DNA of 64,000 nucleotides from a candidate division NPL-UPA2 bacterium Unc8 (GTDB taxonomy: Bacteria > NPL-UPA2), in NCBI GenBank assembly GCA_003574845.1, contig NDHY01000001.1:1-64000 (forward strand), given 5' to 3'. The position numbers and the translations under genes are program-made. The notes under the pieces were generated by a model that saw only the letters and a list, made by a program, of their open reading frames with translations, ran no database searches and was not told the origin of the DNA. Numbering within the stretch: position 1 is the stretch's first letter; each line of letters starts with the position of its first letter. This document shows, in pieces, positions 8,753 to 16,076 of this stretch.

Positions 8753-8847
8753 TGCCAACAGGTATTGTCAAAAATCGGTAGTCGCAGGATTTATCCTGTC
8801 CTGCCAACAGGTATTGTCAAAAATCGGTAGTCGCAGGATTTATCCTG
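8753..8847. repeat. Tandem pair of REP-like hairpins (46 bp units, 49 bp period)
   Basis: Two near-identical copies, 8753-8798 and 8802-8847. Each ends in a GTAGTCGCAGGATTTATCCTG hairpin (written here as GTAGTCGCAGG plus its complement arm). They sit immediately downstream of the second RAYT gene. A related hairpin on the other side of that gene (9318-9345) completes the pair. Confidence 0.75.
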
Positions 8848-8851
8848 CGGT

Positions 8852-9301
8852 TTATGTCATAATTTCTTCTAAATCAAAGTCCAACGAACCCTTAAAAGGA
8901 TAATCTTTCCAATTGTCAACTAAACTTCTCCTTACTGAATTATCCAGAATGTAGATTATGTGTTTCTTTAAATCTTCGTCTTTTCTATGGATATGGTCGT
9001 AAAAATCCTTCTGCCATTGCATCCCCCTTCCATTCCCTGACAACCAAAAACCTGTTTTTTGCTTGAATAACACCACCGTTTTCCATAAATCTGCTTCCTC
9101 AGAGTTCCCCTCTAAAATCAGGTGTAAATGGTCTGGCATGAAGATATATACCCAATTCTTGCAGGCATATTTATTTTTTGCTTCTATCAGAATTTCTAAA
9201 AACTTCTCAACTATTATTCTCTCGGTGAAAAGAACTCTCTTTTCCTCAATGCAGAAAGTAAAATTTACCCTCACTTTTCCCTTATAGGAATTTAGAGGCA
9301 A
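8852..9301 (-). CDS. Small REP-associated transposase (Y1_Tnp family)
   Basis: A 149-residue single-domain HUH/Y1 transposase. It has MPDHLHLI with the HxH metal site near residues 57-59, an MQWQKDFYDHIHRK block and a YILDNSVRRSLV segment holding the likely nucleophile Tyr. It resembles REP-associated transposases more than IS200 itself because REP-like hairpins flank it on both sides. The TTG start at 9301 lies inside the last codons of hisC. The protein differs strongly from the RAYT at 2481 and has different hairpins, so the two units are independent. Confidence 0.8.
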   Translation of the reverse strand: MPLNSYKGKVRVNFTFCIEEKRVLFTERIIVEKFLEILIEAKNKYACKNWVYIFMPDHLHLILEGNSEEADLWKTVVLFKQKTGFWLSGNGRGMQWQKDFYDHIHRKDEDLKKHIIYILDNSVRRSLVDNWKDYPFKGSLDFDLEEIMT

Positions 9302-10425
9302 TCTGTGCTTTCTTTCTCTCGCAGGCTGAAGCCTGCGGCTACCATTTCTACTTTCCTTAGAGCTTTAATAAATTTCTCATTCTGCTCTTCGGTCCCCACC
9401 GTTACCCGGATAAAGTTAGGCAGGTTATACATCCTCATTGACCGAACGATGATGCCTTCTTTAATCAACCTCTCTGTAGCTTTATCTGCATTCATCCCAA
9501 CATCAACTAAAACAAAATTAGCCTGCGAGGGAACGTAAGTAATCTTCATTCGGGTGAATTCCTGATAAAGAAATTCCTTTCCTTCACTGTTTGCGCGGCG
9601 GCTTTTTCTAACATGCTCTTTATCTTCTAATGCTGCCCGGGCAGCTACCTGAGCAAGAGAGTTGACATTAAACGGCTGGCGCACTCTGTTCATTTCCCCG
9701 ATGAACTTCTCTCCCGCAATGCCATATCCTATTCTCAAGCCTGCCAATCCATAGACCTTAGAAAAAGTGCGCAGTGTAATCACATTCCTTCCATTTTTTA
9801 CATAGTCAATAGTCTCAGGAAAATCATTGCAGTCAACGTACTCGTAGTAAGCCTCATCAAAAATGACGACTACGTTCTCAGGAAGCCTCTTCATAAATGA
9901 AGCAACCTTGTCTGCGTTAACCATCGTTCCTGTAGGATTATTTGGGTTGGCAATAAAGATAAGCTTTGTCCGCTCATTTATTGCCTGAGACATTGCCTCA
10001 AGGTCATGAGTGTAATTCTTAAGCGGTACCGAGACGCACTTTCCACTCATTACAACTGCAGCCAGACGATAAATAATAAACCCCGGTTCAGCAAATACTA
10101 CCTCTTCGTCTTCATTAAGGAAGGTCTCCGTAATTATTCTGATAATCTCATCGGAGCCATTGCCAAGAATGACATTTTCTTTCCTTACTTTCAGGTGCTC
10201 TGCCAGTAGATTTTTTAGATAATGAGCACCCCCATCAGGGTAAAGGTTTATTTTGCCCAGTGCGCTTTTTATCGCCGCCACTGCCCGCAAGGATGGTCCC
10301 AGGGCATTCTCATTTGATGCCATTTTCACAGCCTTTATTCCCAGCTCCCTTTCCACTTCCTCTATTGGCTTGCCAGGCTCATAAGGCTCAATGTTTTTTA
10401 CTTCCCTTCTAACCAACTCATCCAT
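9292..10425 (-). CDS. hisC: Histidinol-phosphate / aromatic aminotransferase, C-terminus rewritten by a REP element
   Basis: A 377-residue class I/II PLP aminotransferase of the HisC family. It has MASNENALGPS near the start, NPNNPTGT for the cofactor carboxylate, FDEAYYEY, and the PLP lysine at about 223 in TFSKVYGLAGLR. In this block of aromatic genes it probably transaminates 4-hydroxyphenylpyruvate and phenylpyruvate as well as, or instead of, histidinol phosphate. Start 10425 is preferred over a GTG at 10446 because AGAGGA precedes it. The final 16 residues (VAAGFSLREKESTDCL) are encoded by the REP hairpin and transposase start, so the native C-terminus near KALRKVE was replaced on insertion. 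Confidence 0.9.
   Translation of the reverse strand: MDELVRREVKNIEPYEPGKPIEEVERELGIKAVKMASNENALGPSLRAVAAIKSALGKINLYPDGGAHYLKNLLAEHLKVRKENVILGNGSDEIIRIITETFLNEDEEVVFAEPGFIIYRLAAVVMSGKCVSVPLKNYTHDLEAMSQAINERTKLIFIANPNNPTGTMVNADKVASFMKRLPENVVVIFDEAYYEYVDCNDFPETIDYVKNGRNVITLRTFSKVYGLAGLRIGYGIAGEKFIGEMNRVRQPFNVNSLAQVAARAALEDKEHVRKSRRANSEGKEFLYQEFTRMKITYVPSQANFVLVDVGMNADKATERLIKEGIIVRSMRMYNLPNFIRVTVGTEEQNEKFIKALRKVEMVAAGFSLREKESTDCL
9318..9345. repeat. REP-like hairpin inside the 3' end of hisC
   Basis: A GCAGGCT/AGCCTGC palindrome with a GGTAGCC lead on the minus strand. It is related to the GGTAGTCGCAGGAT hairpins at 8753-8847 and is read in frame as the hisC tail. Confidence 0.7.
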
Positions 10426-10464
10426 CTCATATAATCCTCTTATCACATCACCATTTGCTATTTG

Positions 10465-10806
10465 TCATTTCTTTATGCCTCTGTGCCTCTGTGCCTCTGT
10501 GCCTTTGTGCCTTTGTTTCTTTGTACCTTTTTCTTTATGCTTGCTGACTATCTCTTGCTGGAGCGAGAGCGAGGCAGACATAATTTGTTGATAGATGCCT
10601 TTTACAAGTTCATCCGAAAGAGGTCCTTTGTTTTTTTTAAGCAGACGCTGGCAAATTTCTTTTTCTCTCCCTGGAACATAATACTTTTTCTTCTTTTTTA
10701 ACTTGATTCTTCCGATTTCAACGGCGGCTTCAGTTCTCTTATTGAGCAGCTCAAGAATCCTGGCATCTATCTTATCAATCTGGTTGCGGAGCTCTCCTAA
10801 ATTCAT
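10465..10806 (-). CDS. aroQ: Chorismate mutase (AroQ class), C-terminal tail from octamer repeat
   Basis: A 113-residue AroQ-fold chorismate mutase that isomerises chorismate to prephenate. The first helix LRNQIDKIDARILELLNKR, then IGRIKLKK, VPGREKEICQRLL and LVKGIYQQIMSASLSLQQ give the expected three-helix pattern with the Arg, Lys and Gln active-site residues. The catalytic domain ends near residue 90. The following KGTKKQRHKGTEAQRHRG is a direct translation of the 8-base AGGCACAA/AGGCACAG array, so the tail is repeat-derived and probably disordered. The start overlaps trpS by 4 bases. It feeds prephenate to TyrA and, through HisC, the aromatic amino acids. Confidence 0.87.
   Translation of the reverse strand: MNLGELRNQIDKIDARILELLNKRTEAAVEIGRIKLKKKKKYYVPGREKEICQRLLKKNKGPLSDELVKGIYQQIMSASLSLQQEIVSKHKEKGTKKQRHKGTEAQRHRGIKK
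10470..10535. repeat. Octamer array (AGGCACAA/AGGCACAG on the minus strand) within the aroQ 3' end
   Basis: Successive GTGCCTCT/GTGCCTTT units on the plus strand, period 8, lie inside coding sequence. The same octamer recurs near 3310, 18350, 28625, 30950, 36100, 37550, 40995, 42490, 49840 and 57100. Confidence 0.8.
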
Positions 10807-11804
10807 TGGCGAAAATAATCTATCTTCATTGCCTTACGAACGTGCTTCATTGTTTTTCCTGCCTCATCTCTTCCCTTTTTTGTCCCCCGAAGAAGAATCT
10901 CTGTAATAAATTCAGGGCAACCTTCATATTTTTTTCTTTCCTCCCGGATTGGCTCAAGAAACTTATTAAGTGCAACGGCAAGTTTCTTTTTGCAAGTTAC
11001 ACAACCAAGCTTTCCCGTAAGGCAAGCCTCACGCGTCTCTTCTACAACCCCTCTATCGTCATTAAAAATGGCTGCATAGATATGGACGGGACAGTTATCT
11101 GGATGACCTTTGTCTCCAAGGTGAATCTTGGTTGGGTCAGTAAACATTCCGCGCACTTTTCTCTCCACCACAGAGGAAGAATCTGAAAGGTAGATGGCAT
11201 TACCGAGAGACTTGCTCATCTTCGTCTGACCATCAATTCCAATAAGCCTTCCAACCTCTCCGATCAGCGCCTTTGGCTCAATAAGAACAGAGCCGTAAAG
11301 GTTATTGAACTTGCGAACAATTTCTCTTGTCTGCTCAATGATAGGCAACTGGTCTTCCCCTACCGGGACCAGATGAGCGCGAAAGATGGCAATGTCAGCC
11401 GCCTGGGAGACAGGATAACCAAGAAAACCATGCATTATGTTTTGTCCATACCGCTTCTCTTCTGCTTCCGCTTTTGTAGTAGGATTGCGCCGAAGACTTG
11501 CTACAGTCGTAAACATGGAGAAATACATCGTTAATTCAGAAAGCTCTGGAATCATTGACTGAACACAGATTGTAACTACCTCGGGGTCAATTCCACAGGA
11601 TAGATAATCCATTGTTACCTCAATTATATCCTGACGAAGATTCTCAGGGTTATTAAAATTAGTAGTAAGTGCCTGAATGTCGGCAATGAGAATAAATTCT
11701 TCATATTTATGCTGTAGTTTCACCCGCTCAGAGAGCGAACCCACAAAATGCCCCAGATGCAACTTTCCCGTCGGTCTATCCCCTGTCAGAATTCTCTTTT
11801 TCAT
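10803..11804 (-). CDS. trpS: Tryptophanyl-tRNA synthetase
   Basis: A 333-residue class Ic synthetase that charges tRNA-Trp. The HIGH-type motif is KLHLGH at 14-19 and the KMSKS loop is near residue 195 in GQTKMSKSLGN. GEDQLP and the C-terminal alpha-helical domain (about 240-333) complete a standard bacterial TrpRS length. It heads the minus-strand run trpS-aroQ-hisC and is coupled to aroQ by a 4-base overlap. No T-box-like leader was recognised in the 274-base gap upstream. Confidence 0.95.
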   Translation of the reverse strand: MKKRILTGDRPTGKLHLGHFVGSLSERVKLQHKYEEFILIADIQALTTNFNNPENLRQDIIEVTMDYLSCGIDPEVVTICVQSMIPELSELTMYFSMFTTVASLRRNPTTKAEAEEKRYGQNIMHGFLGYPVSQAADIAIFRAHLVPVGEDQLPIIEQTREIVRKFNNLYGSVLIEPKALIGEVGRLIGIDGQTKMSKSLGNAIYLSDSSSVVERKVRGMFTDPTKIHLGDKGHPDNCPVHIYAAIFNDDRGVVEETREACLTGKLGCVTCKKKLAVALNKFLEPIREERKKYEGCPEFITEILLRGTKKGRDEAGKTMKHVRKAMKIDYFRQ

Positions 11805-11809
11805 TTTTA

Positions 11810-11884
11810 CACCAGTTACAAATTACAAACTCCCTGCCTGCGGCAGGCAGGTAAATCCTACCCTGAACTTGATTCAGGGCTAAA
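11810..11884. repeat. Dispersed 75-bp element with two palindromes (copy 1)
   Basis: It contains a CCTGCCTGC/GCAGGCAGG hairpin followed by CCCTGAActtgaTTCAGGG. A nearly identical full copy is at 37322-37396. Its second half recurs at 49696-49728 and, inverted, at 29031-29055. It lies just upstream of trpS. Confidence 0.8.
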
Positions 11885-12003
11885 ACCTGAATTCAGCTTT
11901 AGTTACCACTTTGTTCCCTGAACTAATTCTGCCATAAACCTTATCTGAAAGGCAAGCAATTCCTTTCTTTTATAGAGGGGTCACCCCCTGACAGATGACT
12001 CCC

Positions 12004-12033
12004 TTGACAAGAGCCCTGGAAGAGTGGTAGAAT
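12004..12033 (+). promoter_or_regulatory. Candidate sigma-70-type promoter of mcsA-mcsB-clpC
   Basis: TTGACA (12004-12009) and TAGAAT (12028-12033) are separated by 18 bases, ending 45 bases before the mcsA start. No CtsR-type heptad operator was found nearby. The remainder of 11885-12078 shows only a short AGGGG/CCCCT inverted repeat near 11977. Confidence 0.45.
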
Positions 12034-12078
12034 TTTTTTAAGATTCAACAATTAACTATTTTTCGGGTAATTTATAAT

Positions 12079-12597
12079 ATGAAATGTGAAGTCTGCGGCA
12101 AAAACACTGCCACCGTTCACTATACGGAGATAATTAACGAGGAGCTCAGAGAGATGCATCTATGCGAGTGGTGTGCTCAGCAAAAAGAGGCACTGGGCAA
12201 GCCTCATTTTTTCACTGCTGAGTTTCTCTCCGGGCTATTTGACGCATCACAGGTCTTTACGGAAAAACAGACAGAAAAATGCGCTCAATGCGGGTTTGGC
12301 CATAGTAATTTCCAGAAACTTGGTCGGCTTGGCTGCAGCGAATGCTACCAAACATTTAAGGAGCAGATAACCCCTCTTCTTAAGCGAGTACATGGTAGTA
12401 GCCAACATGTAGGAAATGTCCCTTCTGCACACAAGGGGATTATCAATGTTAGAAAGGATTTAAGCAGGCTGCGCCAGGAGCTTAAGACAGCAATCAGTGA
12501 GGAAAAATTTGAAGAAGCAGCGCGGCTCAGAGACAAAATCAAAGAAATAGAAAAAAACATTACCGCAACAGAGAAGTCTGACAATGAATCTCAATGA
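12079..12597 (+). CDS. mcsA: McsA, activator of protein-arginine kinase
   Basis: A 172-residue zinc protein that activates and tethers McsB. Four CxxC pairs are present: CEVC at the start, CEWC near 29-32, CAQC near 67-70 and CSEC near 86-89. A C-terminal UVR motif follows (about 125-160; LRQELKTAISEEKFEEAARL). It heads a compact operon with mcsB (14-base overlap) and clpC, as in Firmicutes stress operons but without a ctsR gene. The finger pairs are intact, so the protein should fold. Its presence in an LPS-bearing bacterium is noteworthy. Confidence 0.92.
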   Translation: MKCEVCGKNTATVHYTEIINEELREMHLCEWCAQQKEALGKPHFFTAEFLSGLFDASQVFTEKQTEKCAQCGFGHSNFQKLGRLGCSECYQTFKEQITPLLKRVHGSSQHVGNVPSAHKGIINVRKDLSRLRQELKTAISEEKFEEAARLRDKIKEIEKNITATEKSDNESQ

Positions 12598-13633
12598 TCT
12601 AATTACCCAGACCAGTGAGTGGCTAAAAGGAACCGGAGCTCACTCAGATATTGTTATCTCCAGTCGCATTCGGCTGGCGCGCAACCTAATAGGAGCAACT
12701 TTTAACTCCAGAGCAAGTGAGGAAAAGAGAAACGAAATTATTTCTCTGCTGCGTCCGGTAATTAAAAGCACAGACTCACTTCGAAATTCTTTGTGGATAG
12801 ACATTGACAAACTGAGCCGCCTTGATCTCCAGTTTCTCATTGAAAGACATCTCATAAGCCATGAGCTTGCCGGAGGAGAGGGAGCAAGAGCAGCTATTAT
12901 CAGCGAAATGGAAACTATTAGCTTGATGATTAATGAAGAAGACCACCTCAGGTTACAGACAATCCAATCGGGATTGGCGCTAATGGATGCATGGAGAATT
13001 GTTAATAAAGTTGAAGGTGAACTTGCTGACCGAATCGGATTTGCTTTCTCTCAGGAATTTGGCTACCTCACCGCCTGCCCGACAAATGTTGGAACCGGAA
13101 TGCGCGCTTCAGTAATGCTTCATCTCCCCTCTCTTGTCATCACGCGCCAGATTGAAAAAATATCTCAGGCAGTGGCAAAGATTGGCTTCGTAGTCCGCGG
13201 ATTTTATGGCGAAGGGACCGAACCAATAGGAGATTATTTTCAGATATCTAATCAGGTTACATTGGGACAGTCGGAAGAAGAAATCATCAGTAATATTGAA
13301 CAGATAATTCATCAGATCATCGGACACGAAGAAAATGCCCGCCAGTTCCTGCTTACCAGGAGAAAAAAGCAGATTGAGGACAGGGTATTCAGGGCATACG
13401 GAACGCTCGCTTATGCCCGTCGCATTGACTCAAATGAGGCGATAAAGCTACTTTCAACTCTTCGCCTTGGAATTGAACTGGACTTTATAAAAAACCTTGA
13501 CCATCACATACTAAATGAGTTACTTATTGCTATTCAGCCAGCCCATCTTCAGAAATTGAACGGGAAAGCATTAACAGCAGTAGAGCGGGACATAAAAAGA
13601 GCGGAACTGATTAGAAAAAAGATAAAAAAATAA
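12584..13633 (+). CDS. mcsB: Protein-arginine kinase McsB
   Basis: A 349-residue phosphagen-kinase-fold enzyme that phosphorylates arginines on proteins and marks them for ClpC degradation. ISSRIRLARNLIGATF near residue 25-40 and ACPTNVGTGMRASVMLHLP near 165-185, with the catalytic Cys, are the classic McsB/arginine-kinase signatures. RRKKQIEDRVFRAYGTL follows in the C-terminal region. Length matches Bacillus McsB. It overlaps mcsA and lies 15 bases ahead of clpC. Family and role are clear; activity depends on its pairing with McsA. Confidence 0.93.
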   Translation: MNLNDLITQTSEWLKGTGAHSDIVISSRIRLARNLIGATFNSRASEEKRNEIISLLRPVIKSTDSLRNSLWIDIDKLSRLDLQFLIERHLISHELAGGEGARAAIISEMETISLMINEEDHLRLQTIQSGLALMDAWRIVNKVEGELADRIGFAFSQEFGYLTACPTNVGTGMRASVMLHLPSLVITRQIEKISQAVAKIGFVVRGFYGEGTEPIGDYFQISNQVTLGQSEEEIISNIEQIIHQIIGHEENARQFLLTRRKKQIEDRVFRAYGTLAYARRIDSNEAIKLLSTLRLGIELDFIKNLDHHILNELLIAIQPAHLQKLNGKALTAVERDIKRAELIRKKIKK

Positions 13634-13648
13634 ATTTCAGGAGAAAAA

Positions 13649-16072
13649 ATGTTTGACAGATTTACAGGAAGAGCAAGGCAGGTTATTGTTTTAGGACGTC
13701 AGGAAGCGAGTAAATTGAACCATGACTATATTGGAACAGAACACATTTTACTTGGTCTGCTCAAGATGGGAGATGGGCTGGCTATTGATATTTTAAGGAG
13801 CCTTGAGATTGACCCTGCCTCCCTTGATAAGGAGGTAAGGCGCGCAATCCAGCCTGGCCCGTCAACAGTCACAATGGGGGATATCCCATTTACCCCAAGG
13901 GCAAAAGAGGTGTTGGAACTGGCAATGGAGGAGGCACAGAGTTTAGGGCACAATTACATTGGAACCGAGCACCTTCTCCTGGGATTGCTCAGAGAGAAAG
14001 ATGGGATTGCCGCACGCGTTCTGTCAGAGGTGGGGACCGACATAGATAAAGTAAGGCAGAAAATGATGGAGCTTTTGGGAGGAGCAGTGCCCACCAGAGG
14101 CAAAGCCCCTTCAGGGAAAAAGACCAGAACACCTGCCCTTGATGCCTTTGGCTCTGATTTGACGGAGCTGGCAAGAGAGGAGAAATTAGACCCTGTCGTT
14201 GGGCGCAAAGATGAGATTGAAAGAATAATTCAGATATTATGTCGCCGCACCAAGAATAATCCTGTCCTCTTAGGCGAGGCTGGCGTTGGCAAGACGGCGA
14301 TTGTAGAAGGACTCGCGCAAAAAATAGCCTCCGGCAACATCCCTGAAGTATTGATGAATAAGCGGATAGTTGCCATTGACCTGGCTTTGATGGTAGCAGG
14401 AACAAAATATCGCGGTCAATTTGAGGAGAGAATAAAGGCGACAATGGATGAAATACGTCGTTCAAAGAATGTAATTATCCTGATTGATGAGGTTCATATA
14501 TTGGTAGGAGCAGGAGCTGCCGAGGGAGCAATTGATGCTTCAAACATAATGAAGCCGGCGCTTGCACGCGGAGAAATGCAGTGTATCGGGGCAACTACCC
14601 TTGACGAATATCGAAAGTACATTGAAAAAGATAGTGCCCTGGAGAGAAGGTTTCAAACGATAATCGTTGATCCGCCAAGTGTCGCCGAAACGATAGAAAT
14701 ATTGGAAGGTCTTAGAAGTAAATACGAGGCGCATCATCACGTTAAAATTACCGATCGTGCCCTCGTCACTGCTACACGGCTCACTGACCGCTACGTCAGC
14801 GGGCGATTTCTTCCTGATAAGGCGATTGATGCCATTGATGAAGCAGGAGCAAGGGCAATGCTCTCAGCTACCACTACTCCTCCAAATCTGAAGAAGGTAG
14901 AGAGCAAAATAGAAGCCGCGCGTAAAGAGAAGGAGGCTGCAATCAGGGCGCAGGAATTTGAGAGTGCCGCAATTTTTCGCGATCGTGAACGAAATCTTCA
15001 AAAGACACTTGAGGCAACTAAGGACAGGTGGAAGGAGAAATTAAAAAAGAAAGAGCCAATCGTTGATGAAGCCATTGTTACCCAGGTTGTTGCTAAGATA
15101 ACCGGTATTCCTCTCTCTCAGCTCAAAGAGAGTGAGATGGAAAAATTACTTAGAATGGAGGAAGAGCTCCATAAAAGAGTAATTGGACAGGATGAAGCAT
15201 TGGCAGCTCTAACCAGGGCAGTCAAACGCTCTCGCTCTGGCCTGAAGGACCCCAAGCGACCAATTGGCTCATTTGTCTTTCTTGGTCCCACCGGAGTGGG
15301 CAAAACCGAGCTTGCCAGAACACTTGCCGAGTTTCTGTTTGGCAATGAGGAGGCAATGATTCGATTAGATATGTCTGAATACATGGAGCGATTTGCCGTC
15401 TCACGGCTGGTTGGTGCTCCCCCGGGATATGTTGGCTATGAAGAAGGTGGGCAATTGACAGAAAAAGTGAGGCGCCGCCCTTATTCAGTAATTCTTCTTG
15501 ACGAAATTGAGAAGGCTCATCCTGATGTATTTAACATCCTGCTCCAGGTGATGGAGGATGGAAGGATGACAGACAGCCTGGGCAGAACGGTTGATTTCAA
15601 GAATACGGTTCTTATTATGACATCAAACATAGGTACTCCTAAGTTAGGTAAGACAATGGGATTTAGCTCATCGGACGATGAAGAAGGCTCCTATGAGGCA
15701 ATGAAGGGAGAGCTTCTGGGAGAGATGAAGAAGATGTTTCGGCCCGAGTTCTTGAATCGAGTTGACGAAACGATTGTCTTTCGCTCTCTAACCAGAGAAG
15801 AACTTGAGAAGATAGTAGAGCTAATGCTTGATGAGGTACGGGCGCGCCTACAGCAAGAAAAAGAAGTCAAGCTTACTCTTACTAAAGATGCAAAGAACTT
15901 TCTTATTGACAAGGGATACGACCCCACCTTTGGAGCAAGGCCGCTCAAACGAGCAATTCAGCGCTACGTTGAGGACCCTCTTGCTGAAGAAATGCTCAAG
16001 GGAAATCTTAAAAAAGGAAAAGCTATTTGTGCAAAGGTTGAAAAAGGGAAACTCTCTTTTAATTTTAACTGA
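13649..16072 (+). CDS. clpC: AAA+ unfoldase ClpC
   Basis: An 807-residue class I Clp ATPase. Two N-terminal Clp_N repeats (about 5-145) bind adaptors and, in the known system, phosphoarginine. Walker A GEAGVGKT is near 209, a middle domain with an [15 protein letters not shown]-like stretch is at about 410-470, and the second AAA module has [11 protein letters not shown] near 545. C-terminal D2-small residues include [12 protein letters not shown]. It feeds substrates to ClpP, which is not in this window. It follows mcsB directly and precedes bamA by 4 bases, so stress and envelope functions may share a transcript. Confidence 0.95.
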   Translation: MFDRFTGRARQVIVLGRQEASKLNHDYIGTEHILLGLLKMGDGLAIDILRSLEIDPASLDKEVRRAIQPGPSTVTMGDIPFTPRAKEVLELAMEEAQSLGHNYIGTEHLLLGLLREKDGIAARVLSEVGTDIDKVRQKMMELLGGAVPTRGKAPSGKKTRTPALDAFGSDLTELAREEKLDPVVGRKDEIERIIQILCRRTKNNPVLLGEAGVGKTAIVEGLAQKIASGNIPEVLMNKRIVAIDLALMVAGTKYRGQFEERIKATMDEIRRSKNVIILIDEVHILVGAGAAEGAIDASNIMKPALARGEMQCIGATTLDEYRKYIEKDSALERRFQTIIVDPPSVAETIEILEGLRSKYEAHHHVKITDRALVTATRLTDRYVSGRFLPDKAIDAIDEAGARAMLSATTTPPNLKKVESKIEAARKEKEAAIRAQEFESAAIFRDRERNLQKTLEATKDRWKEKLKKKEPIVDEAIVTQVVAKITGIPLSQLKESEMEKLLRMEEELHKRVIGQDEALAALTRAVKRSRSGLKDPKRPIGSFVFLGPTGVGKTELARTLAEFLFGNEEAMIRLDMSEYMERFAVSRLVGAPPGYVGYEEGGQLTEKVRRRPYSVILLDEIEKAHPDVFNILLQVMEDGRMTDSLGRTVDFKNTVLIMTSNIGTPKLGKTMGFSSSDDEEGSYEAMKGELLGEMKKMFRPEFLNRVDETIVFRSLTREELEKIVELMLDEVRARLQQEKEVKLTLTKDAKNFLIDKGYDPTFGARPLKRAIQRYVEDPLAEEMLKGNLKKGKAICAKVEKGKLSFNFN

Positions 16073-16076
16073 TGTG

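Noticed and set aside
8753..8847. Two direct repeats 49 bp apart, resembling a minimal CRISPR
   Set aside because: Each unit is a hairpin beside a transposase. There is no variable spacer and no cas gene, and the units are better explained as REP elements.
11805..12078. T-box leader of trpS
   Set aside because: No specifier loop, T-box sequence or terminator could be recognised; the gap holds the 75-bp dispersed element.
11940..12078. CtsR operator upstream of mcsA
   Set aside because: No tandem GGTCAAA-type heptads were found.
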